Assembly: GCF_009882985.1 (NCBI RefSeq) | Contig: NZ_WTUZ01000020.1 | Coordinates: 379,064-443,063 of the forward strand | From: Paenibacillus silvestris | Lineage (GTDB): Bacteria; Bacillota; Bacilli; Paenibacillales; NBRC-103111 | Direction of reading: 5' to 3' | Length of the DNA stretch: 64,000 bases | Shown: piece after piece, positions 25,555 to 36,221 of the stretch | Numbering within the stretch: the first letter of the stretch is position 1 | Layout: every line of letters begins with the position of its first letter | Program-made: the position numbers and the translations under genes | Notes under the pieces: model-generated | What the model was told of the DNA's origin: nothing | Database searches by the model: none | What the model saw: the letters and a program-made list of their open reading frames with translations, nothing else

Positions 25555-27849
25555 CTAATCTTGCGGGAGAAAAGGTGTCAACTCACCTTGGTAGCAAACA
25601 TCAAGGTGATGCAGCGCACGGGTGCAAGCCGTGTAAAACAGCTTGCGCTCCTTCGCTTCCGCGTAGACAGCCGCACCGGCATCGTAGAGGATCACGGCGT
25701 CGAACTCGAGCCCTTTGGCGAGGTACGCCGGCATAATCATGACGCCTGCCTCATAGTGCAGCGTCTCCTTCGTGATCCGCGTGAGGCCAGGCAGCAGCGG
25801 CTTAAGGGCTGCGTGCGCGGCTTCCGTCTCGCGCTCGGTCTTGCACAGAATCGCGACGGAGCTAGCACCGCCGTGCTGACGGGTCAGCGCCGTATCCGCG
25901 ACCAAACGGCAGAGCTCGGTCTCGCTGGCCGCGCGCAGAAGACGCGGCTCCTCGCCGCTGCGGCTGAACGGCTCGATCGGCTCGCCGAACGGGAGCACGC
26001 GGCTGGCGAACTCGACGATTTCGCGCGTCGAGCGGTAGCTCTTGACGAGACGGATCGTCTCCGTCTCCTCCTCTTTCATCAGCTCGCTGATCGAGCTGTA
26101 CTCGTTCTTAGGGCCATCCGCGTCGCTGGCGGCGTTCGCGTGCGTGAATATCCCTTGATTCCAGTCGCCAAGCAGCGTAAACCGGGCACGCGGGAACAGC
26201 TTCTTGAGATACGCGTAGTGGAACGGCGAGTAGTCCTGCGCCTCATCTACCAGACAGTAACGAATAGTTCCAACACGCAACTGCCCTTCAACAAGCCCCT
26301 TCAGATACACAAGCGGCGTCGCATCCTCGTAGTGCAGAATCCCTTGTTCCAGTGCAGCAGAAGTGAAAGAGCTGATGCTCTCCCAAGCCTCAGGAAGCTT
26401 CTGGCCAGCCTGCGCCATCAACTCCTCATGCAGCTCTCTATTCGTGTATAGCTCACGATACATGCCGAGTACATCGACGTAAGCAAGGTTGCGTGCCTTC
26501 TCCTTAAGCGGAGCAATGGCTTTGTGCGCCTTCATCTTACTCATCTTCTTCATCTCGGGTTCCGTACCGAGATATTTGGGCTCCCGCACCATTTTACGAT
26601 AGAACCGTTTCTGCGCATCCGCTTGAATCTCATCCAGTTTCTCCAGCATCCACTCGGATAGTTGCTCCATGCGTTCACCAAGCGCGAGAATCGAGGCTTT
26701 GCCGTAGAAGCGTTCGCTGAGCTCTTCCGCCGTAATCAGCACTTTCTTCCCAACCGACAGATCAACGAAACGGATTCCGCCATGCTTCAATTTCTCGCCA
26801 TAAGCCTCGATGACGCTGAGGAAGGCTTCCGACGTTTTGTAGGGGATGCTTTGCATCCGCGCCTTGTAGGCAGGATCTTGCTCCGTGCCGGTCAGAATAA
26901 ATTCCAGCTGATCGTAGGGATCTTCAAGCTTTAGCCCTGTGCCGCTTAATTTATGGGTTAAATAATCTTGAAAAGTCGTCTGCTGCATGGTCGCTTCGCC
27001 CAGCTCTGGAAGTACGTGCGAGACGTAATCGCTGAACAGCGAGTTCGGCGAGAACAAAATCATATTATCGGCGCTGAGCGTCGTCCGATATTTGTAGAGC
27101 AAATACGCGATGCGCTGCAGCGCGACTGAGGTTTTGCCGCTGCCAGCTGCGCCCTGCACGACAAGCACCTTGTGCCTGTCATCGCGGATGATCTGATTCT
27201 GCTCGCGCTGAATCGTCGTTACGATGCTGTGCATCTTCTCGTCGGCGCTGCGGCTGAGCATCTTCTGCAGCATCTCATCGCCGATCGAGATCCCGGTATC
27301 GAACACATCCTGCAGCTCGCCGGCTTTGATAATGTACTGGCGCTTGAGCAGCATGTCGCCGCTGACATCCATCTCCGGGGTGTGGTACGTGGCCGGCCCC
27401 GGCGGGTAGTCATAGAATAAGCTGGCTATCGGTGCCCGCCAGTCGTATATGAGTATTTCATCCGTCTTCGGATCAATGAAGGAGGTGAGACCAATGTAGA
27501 TCTTCTCGCGCTCCTGCTCGCCTTGCTCCTGGAAATCTATGCGCGCGAAATACGGCGCATCAACGACGCGCTGCAATTTGTACAGCGCATCTTGCGCCAC
27601 CTGAAAGCTGCGCTTCTGACCCATCAGCACATGCTCCTGCTGGGCCATACTCGCTGCTGTCTCGATGAGATCATCAGCGTTATCCGCATTGACGGAGATA
27701 TCGTCCCAGAAGCTTCGTCCGATTGCCGTTAATTCCGATCCGCGCTGATCGACCGTCTCCCCCAGGTCCATAATCCGCTCTTTAATTTGGGAGCGTACAG
27801 AGGCAACACGCTGATCTTCCCGCTCCCGTTCTTCTTCATTAATTGGCAT
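25555..27849 (-). CDS. helD: HelD-type superfamily 1 helicase (RNA polymerase recycling factor)
   Basis: UvrD/Rep-like ATPase of 764 residues with the N-terminal coiled-coil arm characteristic of HelD (acidic/basic start then SQIKERIMDLG), which enters RNA polymerase channels to release stalled complexes in Bacillus. Walker A is VQGAAGSGKTSVALQRIAYLL (residues 231-251; GxxGSGKT at 233-240). Motif II is LVDEAQDY, motif III LLGDWNQGIF, motif IV SYRSTREIVEFA, and the C-terminal motif is LAKGLEFDAVILYDA. Full length. AGGAGGG precedes the ATG. It follows the ABC ATPase gene by 16 bases, but the helD terminator is its own. Confidence 0.94.
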   Translation of the reverse strand: MPINEEEREREDQRVASVRSQIKERIMDLGETVDQRGSELTAIGRSFWDDISVNADNADDLIETAASMAQQEHVLMGQKRSFQVAQDALYKLQRVVDAPYFARIDFQEQGEQEREKIYIGLTSFIDPKTDEILIYDWRAPIASLFYDYPPGPATYHTPEMDVSGDMLLKRQYIIKAGELQDVFDTGISIGDEMLQKMLSRSADEKMHSIVTTIQREQNQIIRDDRHKVLVVQGAAGSGKTSVALQRIAYLLYKYRTTLSADNMILFSPNSLFSDYVSHVLPELGEATMQQTTFQDYLTHKLSGTGLKLEDPYDQLEFILTGTEQDPAYKARMQSIPYKTSEAFLSVIEAYGEKLKHGGIRFVDLSVGKKVLITAEELSERFYGKASILALGERMEQLSEWMLEKLDEIQADAQKRFYRKMVREPKYLGTEPEMKKMSKMKAHKAIAPLKEKARNLAYVDVLGMYRELYTNRELHEELMAQAGQKLPEAWESISSFTSAALEQGILHYEDATPLVYLKGLVEGQLRVGTIRYCLVDEAQDYSPFHYAYLKKLFPRARFTLLGDWNQGIFTHANAASDADGPKNEYSSISELMKEEETETIRLVKSYRSTREIVEFASRVLPFGEPIEPFSRSGEEPRLLRAASETELCRLVADTALTRQHGGASSVAILCKTERETEAAHAALKPLLPGLTRITKETLHYEAGVMIMPAYLAKGLEFDAVILYDAGAAVYAEAKERKLFYTACTRALHHLDVCYQGELTPFLPQD

Positions 27850-27865
27850 TTATTCTCCCTCCTGC

Positions 27866-28837
27866 CTATTTGTATACCCCATGGATGACTTCTTCAAACT
27901 CAGGTTCTTCCATATGTACATCGTCCATATCGCCCCAAAGACTGACAACTCGCAGCACATCCATCGCTTTTAGCTCTTGGCGGTTGCAGGCAATCGTCAG
28001 CACGCCAGCCTCCTGCTCCACGACGCGGAACGGCAGCTCCCAGCTCTCTGGCACTTGGATGTCCCCGCGATACGTAATCTTCATCATCGTTGGTAAACCA
28101 ATTCTGTCTCTTAGTGTATCCAGTGAGCCGTCGTATCCGATCTGACCGTGATTAATCACAATCACCCTTTTGCATAACTGCTCGATATCATCCATGTCAT
28201 GCGTCGTCAGCAAAATTGTTTTCCCAAACTCCTGATTTAACGTCTGCAAGAAGCCGCGAATGTTCTTCTTAGCTACAACATCCAGCCCAATCGTAGGTTC
28301 ATCAAGGAATAAAATGTCGGGATCATGCAGCATAGCTGCCGCCAGATCAGCACGCATACGCTGACCGAGCGAAAGCTTACGAACAGGCATATCCATCAGC
28401 TCTTTAAGCTCCAGGAGTTCATTCAACTCATCTAGTCGGCGGCGTGAGGTGCTCTCCTCCACGCGATACATCGCTGTTAGAATCTCATAGGAATCCTTAA
28501 CTGGCAAATCCCACCATAGCTGACTGCGCTGCCCGAACACGACGCCAAGCTTGCCAACGACGCGCCTTCGGTGCTTTTGCGGACTTAAGCCATGGATCAG
28601 CACTTCACCCGATGTTGGATGCAGGATGCCAGTCAACATCTTAATCGTTGTTGATTTTCCCGCACCATTAGGTCCAATATACCCGACGAACTCGCCAGAT
28701 TCAATCTCAAAGCTTAGATCTCGTACAGCTTCCTTTTCTTTATACGCCCGCGAGAACAAGGTGCGGACACCTGAAAATCTGCCTTCTTGGACGACCGGAG
28801 TATGAAATGTTTTGCGCAAATTTGTGACCGTTATCAT
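27866..28837 (-). CDS. ABC-2 exporter ATPase
   Basis: ATPase subunit of 323 residues with Walker A GPNGAGKS (55-62), signature KLSLGQRMRADLAAAML and Walker B ILFLDEPTIGLD. The insert of about 20 residues before Walker A and the C-terminal domain after the ABC core (VVEQEAGVLTIACNRQEL) match the ATPases that pair with two ABC-2 permeases, as found just upstream here. AAGGAGGGA precedes the ATG. The exported cargo is unknown. Confidence 0.94.
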   Translation of the reverse strand: MITVTNLRKTFHTPVVQEGRFSGVRTLFSRAYKEKEAVRDLSFEIESGEFVGYIGPNGAGKSTTIKMLTGILHPTSGEVLIHGLSPQKHRRRVVGKLGVVFGQRSQLWWDLPVKDSYEILTAMYRVEESTSRRRLDELNELLELKELMDMPVRKLSLGQRMRADLAAAMLHDPDILFLDEPTIGLDVVAKKNIRGFLQTLNQEFGKTILLTTHDMDDIEQLCKRVIVINHGQIGYDGSLDTLRDRIGLPTMMKITYRGDIQVPESWELPFRVVEQEAGVLTIACNRQELKAMDVLRVVSLWGDMDDVHMEEPEFEEVIHGVYK

Positions 28838-28873
28838 GTTGACGCCATCCCTCCTTTTTATTAACGATATTAA

Positions 28874-29665
28874 CTAACTTCCTGTGCTTTGATAGCGGGA
28901 TAAGCCCAGTTTCCAGAATCGCATAGCCAGCCAGAGCGCAGCGCAAGCAACAGCCACAGTGCCTAGCAGCATGCCGATACCACCTTCGTGCCTCAGTAAA
29001 TACAACGTCGGTATGTAATTCACAAAGCCAACCGGAACAAGCACTAGAAGGGCTCCTTGCAGCCATTTGGGATATAACGTAAGCGGATAGCGAGCCGCTG
29101 TTTGGGAGGCGTCCTCCGTCATATTTTGTAAGGATTCGATGCGTGTCAGCCAGAAGCCCGCAGCTGCCGTAGCCAGCCCGATCGCGAATAAAATAATCGC
29201 TCCCGTACAGATAATTAATGCCGTTAACGGGATCGAGGGCCACCCAATTTGCCCATTAGCCATCAGAACTCGCATGGCAATAATGAGCAAGATGATGCCC
29301 TGACCGATTTCAGCGAAGAGGATGCGGGAGTTTTGTGTCATCAGCGCTAACAGCACTGGGACAGGGCGCGTCAATAGCGCATCCAGGTCACCGGATACGA
29401 GATATTTTTCCAAATGATGCACATCAGAAGCCAGCGTACGGTAAATCGCTTTGGAGATCATCATGACGCCATAGAGATAACAAACTTCATAGAGCGTCCA
29501 ACCTTTGATATTGCCGAAGCGCATCATCACTAGCGCCACCATGAGAAATTCAGAAATTTGTATGCATGAGGCCATGAGCGTTGAGAAAATAAAGTTGAAT
29601 TTATACTGCATCCGGCTGCGTATGCTCGCCTTGATCAGCAGGAGATAGAGCCTCACTGACATCAT
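28874..29665 (-). CDS. ABC-2 family permease (second subunit)
   Basis: Membrane protein of 263 residues, about six spans, starting MMSVRLYLLLIKASIRSR as in the ABC-2 permease group that works as a heterodimer. The motif YLVSGDLDALLTRPVPVL matches the family's conserved loop. ATG at 29665 overlaps the first permease's stop (ATGATG) and has GGAGG upstream; the longer frame to 29740 is rejected. Confidence 0.9.
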   Translation of the reverse strand: MMSVRLYLLLIKASIRSRMQYKFNFIFSTLMASCIQISEFLMVALVMMRFGNIKGWTLYEVCYLYGVMMISKAIYRTLASDVHHLEKYLVSGDLDALLTRPVPVLLALMTQNSRILFAEIGQGIILLIIAMRVLMANGQIGWPSIPLTALIICTGAIILFAIGLATAAAGFWLTRIESLQNMTEDASQTAARYPLTLYPKWLQGALLVLVPVGFVNYIPTLYLLRHEGGIGMLLGTVAVACAALWLAMRFWKLGLSRYQSTGS

Positions 29666-30438
29666 CCGCCCTGCACCTCCAGCTTTCTGCGTACCGCATG
29701 CGTAACAGCCAGACAGGCACAAGTAAACCCGATGCCCCAAAGAAGAGCCCCGAGCACAATCGTGCCTTGTTCTAGCTGCATGTAAATACGAGTCGGATAA
29801 TAGAGTAGATACGGATAAGGTGTGAAATTACTTATAGTGCGAAGCCAACCTGGCAGCCATTCCAGCGGAATGAAGAAGCCGGAGAGCAGCATGCTGAAGG
29901 AGTAGTTCAGCCAGTAAAACCAACGGGATTCCGTGGTCCATAAGGCAGCAATGCCAATCAAATAGTTCATGCAGATGGAGATATAAGCTGCTGCAACCAG
30001 CGCAATCGCTGTCCAGCCGTAAACGGAAGCCTGGTGTGGAAGCTGTAAGGAGAAAATAAAAAAGTAGAGGACGTAAATCGGGATAAATTTATACAGAAAC
30101 TGATACCATACTTGGCCCCATTCCCTGCTCATAGCTTGATAGAACAAATGCACGGGCCTCATGAGATCAACCGCAATCTGACCTGTGCGCACCGACTGTT
30201 CGAGTCCTAGTCCGTTCGTCGTAAACTGTGTAATCCAGAGGATCGCCTGGTTAAAAGCAATGTAGCCGACCATCCCTTTGGCTCCGTAGTCGCCGAGCGA
30301 GGAGTCGCTGCCGAGTCCAGACCAAATACTTGCATAAATGAAGCCAAACACTGCACTGACGGCATTATGGAGCAAATGCGAACCGCGATATTGCAAATTT
30401 CTTGCGTATGCCTTACGGGCTAAAACCGCGAAAAGCAT
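29662..30438 (-). CDS. ABC-2 family permease (first subunit)
   Basis: Membrane protein of 258 residues, partner of the permease downstream. The N-terminus (ARKAYARNLQYRGSHLLHN) precedes six spans, and TGQIAVDLMRPVHLFYQAMS is the equivalent of the loop in its partner. AGGAGG precedes ATG 30438. First gene of the ATPase/permease operon. Confidence 0.9.
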   Translation of the reverse strand: MLFAVLARKAYARNLQYRGSHLLHNAVSAVFGFIYASIWSGLGSDSSLGDYGAKGMVGYIAFNQAILWITQFTTNGLGLEQSVRTGQIAVDLMRPVHLFYQAMSREWGQVWYQFLYKFIPIYVLYFFIFSLQLPHQASVYGWTAIALVAAAYISICMNYLIGIAALWTTESRWFYWLNYSFSMLLSGFFIPLEWLPGWLRTISNFTPYPYLLYYPTRIYMQLEQGTIVLGALLWGIGFTCACLAVTHAVRRKLEVQGG

Positions 30439-30564
30439 TGTACACCTCCTATGTTTTTTCGTGCAAAAAAACGATTTTCCACTGCAGCCGCAGCGTAGAG
30501 ACGGAGTTCCATATTACCAAAATTACCCTATGAATGGCAATGTTTTTTTTGCAAAGCAAAGAAT

Positions 30565-30592
30565 TGCTGAAATAACGGGAGAATTTCCCTTT
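30565..30592. repeat. Single unit of the type B repeat
   Basis: GAAATAACGGGAGAATTTCC here matches GAAATTAACGGGAGAATTTCC in the last unit of the array at 12405-12437 with one gap. The rest of the 273-bp gap (30439-30711) holds only the LtaS-type terminator. Confidence 0.5.
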
Positions 30593-30647
30593 AAAATTTG
30601 AGTCAGCACGACAACTGCCAGCTGGGCCCATCCATGGCGACCAACGC

Positions 30648-30701
30648 AAAAAGAAGCTTTCCCTAAAGTCATTTTCATATGACCTAGGGACAGCTTCTTT
30701 C
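30648..30701 (-). terminator. Long terminator of the LTA-synthase-like gene
   Basis: Minus-strand stem with AAGAAGCTGTCCCTAGGTCAT on one arm and ATGACTTTAGGGAAAGCTTCTT on the other, followed by TTTTTG. It belongs to a set of terminators sharing the TCCC..GTCAT/ATGAC..GGGA core (see 38245 and 45097). Confidence 0.9.
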
Positions 30702-30711
30702 CTAAACTATT

Positions 30712-32745
30712 TTACTGCGCACTCACAGGCTTAGCTTCCGGAGGACTACCGCTATCCCCTTCAGCCCGAAGTTTGGAGTCCGGTTGATCAAACTCGGCAT
30801 TGTAACTAGGCTGCGAGGCCTTCGTTAAATAATCATGATCAATGTAACCGGCTAGATACTGCTTGCCGAAGAGGAGATCATATTGAACGTTCCTGTAATC
30901 GTCAATCAGTGTTTTGGCAGATTCAGGCGCTTCCGCATGAAGCGTTTGGTCTTGATCCACAACCAGATTGCTCAACAATCCAGGTACTTGCGCGGCCAGT
31001 TCCGCGTTCAGCGTGAAGTTCGCTGGTTTCTCCATATGCAGCATATCCAGAACATGAGCGCCTAGGAAGGAATCGCTTAGCAGCGGAATATCCTGCTTGG
31101 GCATATCGAAATTCGACCAAGTCACGAGCGGAATGCTGTGCATTTTCTTCACTTCGTCCAGCGACCAAGCATTGGCATTGCTAGTTGAGATGAATCCAGC
31201 TTCTTTGTACACTTGGTAATCGAGGCCAAGCATCGGCAGATGGTCCCCATAGAAGACGATCATCGTAGGTTCATCCGAATTTTGATAATGATCGATGAGC
31301 ATTTGCAGACTTTGATCTGCATCATGTGCACCTTGCGTATAAGTTTCCAAAATCGTTTTGGCTTGCGGCGTCAGATTGCCCTCCGCCTTGAACTGATTTT
31401 CTCCGTACCGCGGATCATCGTAAGGACCGTGATTCTGCATCGTAACGGTGTAAATAAACATCGGATCCTCTGTTTTATCCACCTCATCAATTATGTTGCG
31501 AGACACCTCGGCATCCGAGATGAAGTAACCCTTCGTTTCCGGATTCACGAAATGCTCACTGCTTTTGAAAGATTCAAAACCAAGCTGTTTGTAGACGGAG
31601 TTGCGATCCCAGAACCAGCCTTCATAGGAGTGAATCCCCATACTTTTGTAACCCTGACCGGCAAAATAACTCGCTAAACTTGGAACAGGTTTACTTACAT
31701 ATTGCTGATACGGGATAGATCCTCCCGGCAGGAAGCTCATGGAATTACCAGTAAGCACTTCGAACTCTACGTTGCTTGTTCCGCCACCGAATTGAGGGGA
31801 CAATAGGTAACCGGAGGTCGACTCTTTCTGCAAACGGTGGATCGTAGGCAGTGGGTCTTCACTGAATGTCACATTTGACAGCAACGTTGGATCCCAGAAT
31901 GCTTCGCTCATAATGAAGATAACATTCGGTTTCTTCCCTTGCAGCGTATCGACTGACGCCTTTTTCATAGCTGGCTGTGTTTGAGCCTGGGAGACAGATT
32001 CAATATTTGCCGCTACAGCTCCAATGGCCACATCACTGTAGGTTTCCGGCTTCTGAACAATGGAATTCTTCACGTTGAGTGTGAAAGCCAGCGCTGTCCC
32101 ATTATTCGCATAGTTTTCTTGTTGATTCCAAACAATTTCATTCACACCGATATGGTCCAGAATTTTGCCTGCTAACGGCGTTTTGATCCCGAAAGCATAT
32201 AAGGCATAGAGCGAGAACAGCCCTAAACCAACTCTTGAGATAATCGAAATCGTGGTGCGTGGAATAATCCATCTTAAGGCAAGTACAACAATAATCGAGA
32301 CAATGATAGCTCCGATTCTGATCAGCGCGGCTTTACCCGTCACAAGCGAAGCGATATCCATACTTTCTTTGTTGAGCAAAATATCCCACGGGAAGAATGG
32401 CTCCCCAATCATTGTCACCTTCATGTAAGAAATTAAAGCCATAAGGCCAAGCAATAAGGTCGAGATTGCTCCTGAGATCGCTAGGGACCCCACCAAAGCA
32501 TAAATAAAAATAAGCAAACAAAAGGTGATTCCTGCATTTAATAGAAAAAGCGATTGATTGGACGTAATCCAACTCATCGTATCATGCAGCGAGCCGCGCT
32601 CGAGTAGCTCCATGCCGGCCACTGATAATACAGGTAATAAAATTAAAAAAAGTACTAACGAAATCGTCGCACCCAGTCGTTGTGGTCTCATCTTCTTATT
32701 CGGCTTCTTGCGAAGACGGCTCCGGGGCTTCAAATTCAAGTGCAT
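30712..32745 (-). CDS. LTA-synthase-family membrane sulfatase
   Basis: Polyglycerol-phosphate synthase family member of 677 residues. Five membrane spans (to about residue 185) are followed by an extracellular alkaline-phosphatase-superfamily domain: PNVIFIMSEAFWDPT gives metal ligand Glu281, GGTSNVEFE gives catalytic Thr323, and VFYGDHLPMLG holds further metal ligands. This places it in the LtaS/YfnI/YqgS family, which builds or primes lipoteichoic acid, though phosphoglycerol transfer to other glycans is possible. AGGAG precedes ATG 32745. The C-terminal tail is Pro/Ser-rich and disordered. Confidence 0.9.
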   Translation of the reverse strand: MHLNLKPRSRLRKKPNKKMRPQRLGATISLVLFLILLPVLSVAGMELLERGSLHDTMSWITSNQSLFLLNAGITFCLLIFIYALVGSLAISGAISTLLLGLMALISYMKVTMIGEPFFPWDILLNKESMDIASLVTGKAALIRIGAIIVSIIVVLALRWIIPRTTISIISRVGLGLFSLYALYAFGIKTPLAGKILDHIGVNEIVWNQQENYANNGTALAFTLNVKNSIVQKPETYSDVAIGAVAANIESVSQAQTQPAMKKASVDTLQGKKPNVIFIMSEAFWDPTLLSNVTFSEDPLPTIHRLQKESTSGYLLSPQFGGGTSNVEFEVLTGNSMSFLPGGSIPYQQYVSKPVPSLASYFAGQGYKSMGIHSYEGWFWDRNSVYKQLGFESFKSSEHFVNPETKGYFISDAEVSRNIIDEVDKTEDPMFIYTVTMQNHGPYDDPRYGENQFKAEGNLTPQAKTILETYTQGAHDADQSLQMLIDHYQNSDEPTMIVFYGDHLPMLGLDYQVYKEAGFISTSNANAWSLDEVKKMHSIPLVTWSNFDMPKQDIPLLSDSFLGAHVLDMLHMEKPANFTLNAELAAQVPGLLSNLVVDQDQTLHAEAPESAKTLIDDYRNVQYDLLFGKQYLAGYIDHDYLTKASQPSYNAEFDQPDSKLRAEGDSGSPPEAKPVSAQ

Positions 32746-32842
32746 ATTGCATCACTCTCCTCTTGCCCCTATTCTAAACCCCAATTGTGAAGAAAATATG
32801 TAGATAACCTTAAAGGAACCTTAGGATACCCATTTATTTCCT

Positions 32843-33172
32843 CTACTTAAGACCTGCCAACCACGCAGCCAACACCTTCAATTCCTCTTCTTTGAGCGCG
32901 ACTTGGAACGGCGGCATCCCGCCACCACCCTTTTGGATGCGCTTTATAATCTCATCTTCCGTCAAACGTTCCCCGACTTTTTGAATGTTGGGACCTTCTC
33001 CGCCCTGTAATTGATTACCATGACAAGAGATGCAAAAGTTCTGGTAAACCTTTTGTGGATCGGCTTGTGCAGGCGTTGTCTGCGCGTCATTTTGTTGTTT
33101 ATTTCCATTTCCGCAGGCCGTCAGCCCCATAGATAAAATGATCATACTCATCATCAGCAGCTTTATTTTCAT
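32843..33172 (-). CDS. Cytochrome c lipoprotein, c551 type
   Basis: Small membrane-tethered electron carrier of 109 residues. The signal peptide ends in LTAC (Cys20, lipid anchor), then a Gln/Ala-rich linker, then one c-type heme motif CISCH (47-51) and distal ligand Met86 in GGGGMPPF. It resembles the CccB group of Bacilli, which donates electrons to terminal oxidases. AAGGAG lies eight bases before the ATG. Single gene. Confidence 0.95.
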   Translation of the reverse strand: MKIKLLMMSMIILSMGLTACGNGNKQQNDAQTTPAQADPQKVYQNFCISCHGNQLQGGEGPNIQKVGERLTEDEIIKRIQKGGGGMPPFQVALKEEELKVLAAWLAGLK

Positions 33173-33351
33173 ACAGGAAACTCCTTAAAGAAAGATTTCC
33201 TCCATCATACCAGAGCATGGCTTGCAAAATAAAGAATTCGTCCATTCGTCAAGCCTGATAGACTCCCGCCAGCTGCTTGGTCATAGTATGTGATGCGTGA
33301 GGATGATTTATTTTATTAAGATGATGTAAAAAATACGTAAAAAGAACAAGA

Positions 33352-33391
33352 TAAAGACATGGCAGAAGCATCTGCTTCGTACCATGTCTTT
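33352..33391 (-). terminator. Terminator of abfA
   Basis: On the minus strand AAGACATGG pairs with CCATGTCTT and an inner GAAGC/GCTTC stem, then T-rich sequence. It lies 30 bases past the abfA stop. Confidence 0.85.
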
Positions 33392-33420
33392 TGTGAAGAG
33401 CTGTTGACCAGCCTATGAAC

Positions 33421-34953
<1,533 letters not shown>

Positions 34954-35052
34954 TTAATAAAAATATGAACCAGTTAATACAAATATTATGATGTTGTTTC
35001 TATTAAACAATAATCAATGCTTGATTTCAAGCCTTTCTTTAAGAATGTTTTG

Positions 35053-35072
35053 GATTTATATTTATATAAATC
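35053..35072. promoter_or_regulatory. Perfect 9-2-9 inverted repeat, candidate operator
   Basis: GATTTATAT-TT-ATATAAATC lies in the abfA/arsR-type intergenic region, 45 bases upstream of the regulator start. The size and AT-rich symmetry suit an ArsR/winged-helix dimer; autoregulation and control of abfA are inferred. Confidence 0.55.
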
Positions 35073-35116
35073 AGTCGAAGTTAGGAATAGATAGAAATAG
35101 AGGGGATTGGAATCCT

Positions 35117-36022
35117 ATGATACAAGCGTCAACAGACCGCAAATGGCTGCCGCTCTATGAAGCTTTAGCGAGCGATGTGCGGCTTCAGATTTTGGATTTG
35201 CTTGCTCAGCAAGAGATGAACGTGAAGGAACTAGCCCAGACGCTTGGCTTAAGCAGCGCTATCGTGACTATGCATGTGAAGAAGCTGGAGGCCGGAGGCT
35301 TGATTCACACGGCGTTAGTGCGCAAACAAGGCGGCACGCATAAGATGTGCTCGCTCGCGGTTTCGCGCGTCGAGATTCAGCTGCCGCAGCTGAGTGAGCC
35401 TAAGCGCGTGTTCGATGAAGTGTCCATTCCCATCGGACATTACACGCGCTTTGAAGTGCAGCCTACATGCGGTCTCGCGACGGCCGATCATACGATCGGG
35501 CAGTACGACGATCCGCGCTACTTTTTCGAACCTGAGCGAATGCATGCGAAGATTCTCTGGTTCGGGAGCGGCTTCGTGGAGTACCGCATCCCGAATTATT
35601 TGCTCCCCAGCCAGACGCTGGAGGAGATTGAGATTTCGCTGGAGCTTGGCTCGGAAGCGCCAGGCATTGCCGAGAATTGGCCTTCGGACATTCATTTCTA
35701 TGTCAACGACACCTTGCTCGGCTATTGGACAAGCCCCGGCGATTCGGGGCAGGGCCGCGGGCACTACACGCCCAGTTGGTGGCCGGATTCCATCAACCAA
35801 TATGGTTGGTTGAAGGTGATCCGAATCACCGAACAGGGCACTTTCCTTGACGGGCAGCGGCTCTCGGCCGTTACGATCAAGGACATCCGCATGTCGCGCA
35901 ACGAGTGGCTACTACGGATTGAAGTGCCGGAGCATGCGGCGCATGTCGGCGGGCTCACGTTGTACGGTGAAGGCTTCGGCAACTACAACCGGGATATCAT
36001 TTTCCGCACCTACCGGCGGTAA
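35117..36022 (+). CDS. ArsR-type regulator with C-terminal ligand-binding-like domain
   Basis: Winged-helix regulator of 301 residues. The N-terminal 80 residues are ArsR-like (LYEALASDVRLQILDLLAQ, then VKELAQTLGLSSAIVTMHVKKLE). The remaining 200 residues are not the usual ArsR metal site; they have beta-rich, Trp/Tyr-rich sequence (SDIHFYVNDTLLGYW, HYTPSWWPDSINQYGWL), suggesting a jelly-roll-like sugar-sensing domain. ATG at 35117 gives the standard N-terminus; the longer frame from 34988 crosses the operator. It is divergent from abfA and likely controls it. Function of the C-terminal domain is inferred. Confidence 0.85.
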   Translation: MIQASTDRKWLPLYEALASDVRLQILDLLAQQEMNVKELAQTLGLSSAIVTMHVKKLEAGGLIHTALVRKQGGTHKMCSLAVSRVEIQLPQLSEPKRVFDEVSIPIGHYTRFEVQPTCGLATADHTIGQYDDPRYFFEPERMHAKILWFGSGFVEYRIPNYLLPSQTLEEIEISLELGSEAPGIAENWPSDIHFYVNDTLLGYWTSPGDSGQGRGHYTPSWWPDSINQYGWLKVIRITEQGTFLDGQRLSAVTIKDIRMSRNEWLLRIEVPEHAAHVGGLTLYGEGFGNYNRDIIFRTYRR

Positions 36023-36102
36023 GACTAATCAGGTAAACCTCATGGCACATGGGTCAGCTATCGGTCTCGTGCATTTTGAATACATAGCATCATCTGTCTT
36101 AC

Positions 36103-36148
36103 AGCTATCCCTTAGTCAGCGGTCCATCCGCTTAGGGATAGCTTTATT
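36103..36148 (+). terminator. Terminator of the ArsR-type regulator
   Basis: AGCTATCCCT pairs with AGGGATAGCT, enclosing AGCGG/CCGCT, followed by TTTATTATT. Stem ends are perfect. Confidence 0.88.
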
Positions 36149-36221
36149 ATTTCCCAGCCCCTATAAATGGCATCGAAGTGAAGTATGCTATACTGGGAAA
36201 AAAAGATAAGGAGCCTCTCTG

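Noticed and set aside
25519-26451. Plus-strand ORF of 310 codons opposite helD
   Set aside because: Antisense to conserved helicase motifs, with an Arg-rich translation and no recognisable domain.
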